Source of the DNA: a bacterium
GTDB taxonomy: Bacteria > Actinomycetota > Acidimicrobiia > Acidimicrobiales > CATQHL01
Direction of reading: 5' to 3'
NCBI GenBank assembly: GCA_026713745.1
Contig: JAPONU010000304.1
Span: forward strand, 1 to 7,906
Length of the DNA stretch: 7,906 nt
The notes under the pieces were generated by a model. That model did not search any database, was not told where the DNA came from, and worked only from the letters and a program-made list of their open reading frames with translations. Below, in pieces: positions 5,576 to 7,906 of this stretch; position 1 is the stretch's first letter, and every line of letters begins with the position of its first letter. Made by a program: the position numbers and the translations under genes.

Positions 5576-6886
5576 ATGGGAATCGGGGATATGTCGAACG
5601 CCTCTAGCGGGCCCGCCGGAGGTGTGGCCGAGACTGCGGGGTGCGCCGAGGGTCCCGCAGCGATGGGGGAAGTGCTCACTTCGGCTGTCGTCGTGGCCGA
5701 ACTCAGCGATGGCGGGCTGGAGGAGCACTTGCGGCTGCTGGCCCGGGCGAAGTCGCGGCTGGCTGCGCTGGACGCGGATGCTGTGGCGGAGTTCGTGCGC
5801 CGCCGGGGCGAGGCGGGCACCGTCGAGATGCTCCGTGAGGTGCTGGGGCAGGCGCGCGGTGCCGCCAAGCGGGAAGTGCAGTTCGCCGAGATGCTGGCAG
5901 CCCTACCGGCCACCGCCGAGGCGTTGCTGGCGGGCGAGATCACCCCGCCACATGCCCGGATCATCGCCGAGGCGGCCGGGAAGGTCGCCGTCGACGAGGC
6001 CGAACTGGCGGCAATGGCGCGGCGCGAGCACCTCGACCGCTTCCGGCGATCGGTACGGGAACACGTCAACGCTCGTATTGGCGACGATCTCGAGGAGCGA
6101 CGGCGCCATCAGCGGGCGGAGCGCGAGGTCAACATCAAGCAGCACCCCGACGGCATGTACACGCTGTTCGGCCGATTCGACCCTGTGGCCGGGAATCGCA
6201 TCGAGACTGCCATCCTCGCGGCGGCGAACAGGCTCTGGCACGCAGAGGATCCTAAGGATCGCCCGACCACCACGCAGCGCTTGGCCGACGCCCTGGAGAT
6301 GCTCGTCACCCGGCACGGCGACGGCAAGGCACAGGGAGTCGACCTGCTGGTGATCGCCGAGTACGACGCCGTCGCCGGGCAGCTGCAGAACCCGTGCTTC
6401 GCTGACGGCACACCGCTGACTCCCGAGGAACTCCTGCGTCTGGCATGTGACGCCAAGATCCTGCCCGCCCTGTTCGATGTCGACGGGCAGCCACTGTGGC
6501 TGGGCCAGGCGCGCCGTCGTGCCACCGCCGGCCAGCGAGCCGTGATCACCAAACGTGACGGCGGCTGCGTGGGATGTGGGGCGAACGCCAACTGGTGCCA
6601 AGTCCATCACGTGGTGCACTGGCTCGACGGGGGACCCACCGACGTGGACAACATGTGCCTGCTCTGCAGCCACTGCCATCACCATCTGGTTCACGGACAG
6701 GGCGCCGACATCGTGCGGCAACCCGACGGCAGGTTCGGGCTCGAGTTGCCGAACGGTCGCCGACCTCGCCCGCCTCCGGGACGCCCGACTGCTGGCCGTC
6801 AGGCCCCGTTAGGCCGGTTGCCCAAGTGTCGGACCGCTGCCCAGGCCGGGGGTTGGCGAGGCGTGGTGAGTCTCGGTCAGTCGTAG
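5576..6886 (+). CDS. DUF222 / HNH endonuclease (13E12 repeat family type)
   Basis: The 436-residue protein has an Ala/Glu/Arg-rich helical DUF222 region (roughly 30-260) followed by a C-terminal HNH nuclease domain. The HNH core shows C331-x2-C334, the doublet H344-H345 with H348, N359 in VDNMCLLC, the second zinc pair C364-x2-C367, and H368-H370. This is the usual zinc-ribbon-supported HNH. The family is abundant and multicopy in Actinobacteria, is often linked to mobile DNA, and has no firmly known target. ATG 5576 is used because it begins right after the AT-rich promoter-like stretch; ATG 5591 is an alternative, and the open frame back to 5498 looks non-coding. The last 13 residues or so (GGWRGVVSLGQS and the stop) are encoded by the first 70-bp repeat, so the natural C-terminus has been set or replaced by the array. 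Confidence 0.9.
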   Translation: MGIGDMSNASSGPAGGVAETAGCAEGPAAMGEVLTSAVVVAELSDGGLEEHLRLLARAKSRLAALDADAVAEFVRRRGEAGTVEMLREVLGQARGAAKREVQFAEMLAALPATAEALLAGEITPPHARIIAEAAGKVAVDEAELAAMARREHLDRFRRSVREHVNARIGDDLEERRRHQRAEREVNIKQHPDGMYTLFGRFDPVAGNRIETAILAAANRLWHAEDPKDRPTTTQRLADALEMLVTRHGDGKAQGVDLLVIAEYDAVAGQLQNPCFADGTPLTPEELLRLACDAKILPALFDVDGQPLWLGQARRRATAGQRAVITKRDGGCVGCGANANWCQVHHVVHWLDGGPTDVDNMCLLCSHCHHHLVHGQGADIVRQPDGRFGLELPNGRRPRPPPGRPTAGRQAPLGRLPKCRTAAQAGGWRGVVSLGQS

Positions 6887-7195
6887 TTGGCGGGCCGAGC
6901 GTGGATTCGGTTGGTCCGGGGGTTGGCGAGGCGTGGTGAGTCTCGGTTAGGCGTTGTTGGTTGGCTGAGCGTGGATTCGGTTGGGCCGGGGGTTGGCGAG
7001 GCGTGGTGAGTCTCGGTCAGGCGTTGTTGGTTGGCTGAGCGTGGATTCGGTTGGTCCGGGGGTTGGCGAGGCGTGGTGAGTCTCGGTTAGGCGTTGTTGG
7101 TTGGCTGAGCGTGGATTCGGTTGGTCCGGGGGTTGGCGAGGCGTGGTGAGTCTCGGTCAGGCGTAACTGGCTGGCTGAGCGTGGATTCGGTTGGG
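6846..7195 (+). repeat. five head-to-tail 70-bp tandem repeats
   Basis: Units begin at 6846, 6916, 6986, 7056 and 7126 with an exact 70-bp period and no spacers, so this is not CRISPR. Each begins CCGGGGGTTGGCGAGG and ends GTGGATTCGGTTGG(T/G). Units 2-4 differ almost only at unit positions 34 (C/T) and 70 (T/G). Units 1 and 5 are diverged in the middle (unit positions about 36-50), as is usual for array edges. The unit has an internal echo: GGTTGGCGAGGCGTGG at unit positions 6-21 and GGTTGGCTGAGCGTGG at 44-59 match at 13 of 16 bases, hinting at an older duplication. The plus strand is strikingly rich in G and T. The array encodes the C-termini of the two convergent genes. Confidence 0.97.
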
Positions 7196-7906
7196 CGGGT
7201 GGAGCCTTGGCGACGACCTCGCCGTTGAGCCACGCCCAGAAGCCGTCGGGTTGGGCCACCCAGCGCTTGAAGGCGGTGGAGATCTCCTCCAGGTCGGCCC
7301 GGGTGGCGAACCCGCCGGCGGTGGCGTGGTCGGCGAAGTCGCTTTCGGTGGCCCGCACCGCCCACATGTCGCCCCAGGCGGCCCGGGTTTCGGGGTCGGC
7401 GAAGGTGTTGCTGCTGGTCGTGACCGTCGGTTCCACGAAACCGGCCCGGCGCACCCACGCCGGCAGGTACCTCCCGGCGTCGGCCTCGCCGCCGTTGGCC
7501 GCTTGGACCTGATGGACGATGTCGCGCCAGCGTTCGATGGCCGGCTCGACGGGGGCGTGGATCATCGTGGCGTAGTCGGAGTCGCGGACCGCCACGAGGC
7601 CCCCGGGTCGCAGCACCCGGCGGAACTCCGTGAGGGCGGCGACCGGGTCGGCGAGATGCTGCAGCACCTGGTGCGCGTAGACCACGTCGAAGGTGACATC
7701 CTCGAAGGGCAACTCGTAGGCCGAGCCGATCTCGAAGGTGGCGTTGCCGACTCCCTCCCGGGTCGCCAGCGAGCGGGCCGACTCCACCATCTCCGCCGAC
7801 ATGTCCAGGCCGACCACCCGGCCCGCACGCCGGGCCAGGCCGACGGTGATCGTGCCGGGACCGCAGCCCACGTCCAGCACCACGGCGTCGGGTCGCAGAT
7901 GCGGCA
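7017..7906 (-). CDS. class I SAM-dependent methyltransferase (5' end outside window), repeat-encoded tail
   Basis: This partial gene enters from the right edge. The first readable residues are PHLRPDAVVLDVGCGPGTI, the lead-in and glycine-rich SAM-binding motif I. Then come the acidic motif II VVGLDMS, the strand after it FDVVYAHQVLQHLADP, and LRPGGLVAV. These are typical of UbiE/Methyltransf_11-like enzymes; substrate unknown. A GTG at 7883 is not the start, because conserved sequence continues upstream of it. Relatives of this type normally finish near FWAWLNGEVVAKA, just where the 70-bp array begins. Here the frame continues for about 58 residues rich in Pro, Thr, Asn and Arg, wholly encoded by repeats, and stops at TGA 7019-7017 inside unit 3. 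That tail is probably disordered and secondary. The gene converges on the HNH gene, with 130 bp of pure repeat between the two stop codons. Confidence 0.9.
   Translation of the reverse strand, partial: PHLRPDAVVLDVGCGPGTITVGLARRAGRVVGLDMSAEMVESARSLATREGVGNATFEIGSAYELPFEDVTFDVVYAHQVLQHLADPVAALTEFRRVLRPGGLVAVRDSDYATMIHAPVEPAIERWRDIVHQVQAANGGEADAGRYLPAWVRRAGFVEPTVTTSSNTFADPETRAAWGDMWAVRATESDFADHATAGGFATRADLEEISTAFKRWVAQPDGFWAWLNGEVVAKAPPAQPNPRSASQLRLTETHHASPTPGPTESTLSQPTTPNRDSPRLANPRTNRIHAQPTNNA

Noticed and set aside
5903..6721. 272-codon minus-strand ORF opposite the HNH gene
   Set aside because: It is antisense to the well-supported DUF222-HNH frame and has no motif of its own.
6846..7195. 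CRISPR array
   Set aside because: The whole 70-bp unit repeats without any unique spacer, and no cas genes are near. It is a simple tandem array.
7087..7458. 123-codon minus-strand ORF inside the methyltransferase gene
   Set aside because: It is an out-of-frame shadow of the methyltransferase. Its tail resembles the other frame's only because both cross the same repeats.

Overview
The window is GC-rich bacterial DNA whose genes use GTG starts freely. The HNH gene is of the DUF222 (13E12-type) family, which is typical of Actinobacteria, and the PPOX and SAM-methyltransferase genes are also of actinobacterial style. An actinobacterium, perhaps an environmental Acidimicrobiia-like lineage, is my best guess. 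This is inference from protein style and base composition; there is no rRNA or marker gene here.

Layout, left to right. (1) 1-2060, plus strand: a DUF4143-type AAA ATPase that begins at the first base of the window, a short DUF488-like scrap, and a pyridoxamine-phosphate-oxidase-like flavoprotein. (2) 2061-3236, plus strand: a spacer with a dispersed-repeat hairpin, a 38-bp direct duplication of the next gene's start, and an adenosine deaminase split by a one-base frameshift near 2797. (3) 3181-3467, minus strand: remains of a mazE/mazF-like toxin-antitoxin pair too short to be obvious. The antitoxin keeps most of its body; the toxin keeps only about its first 13 codons. (4) 3465-5386, minus strand: a phytanoyl-CoA dioxygenase-family enzyme downstream of a solitary RecB/Cas4-like PD-(D/E)XK nuclease with an apparent Fe-S cysteine set, separated by a strong GC hairpin. 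(5) 5387-5575: the divergent control region. (6) 5576-7906: a DUF222-HNH endonuclease gene (plus) converging on a SAM methyltransferase gene (minus, cut by the window edge). Five head-to-tail 70-bp repeats lie between them and encode the C-terminal ends of both proteins.

The genes do not form one recognisable pathway. The window looks like an accessory or junction region with signs of erosion and rearrangement: a frameshifted enzyme, a gutted toxin-antitoxin pair, a duplicated gene start, a mobile-type hairpin repeat and an expanding tandem array. I see no CRISPR array, tRNA, rRNA, transposase or integrase. The most unusual structure is the 70-bp array shared by the ends of two convergent genes. 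I do not see convincing evidence of a complete novel multi-gene system.
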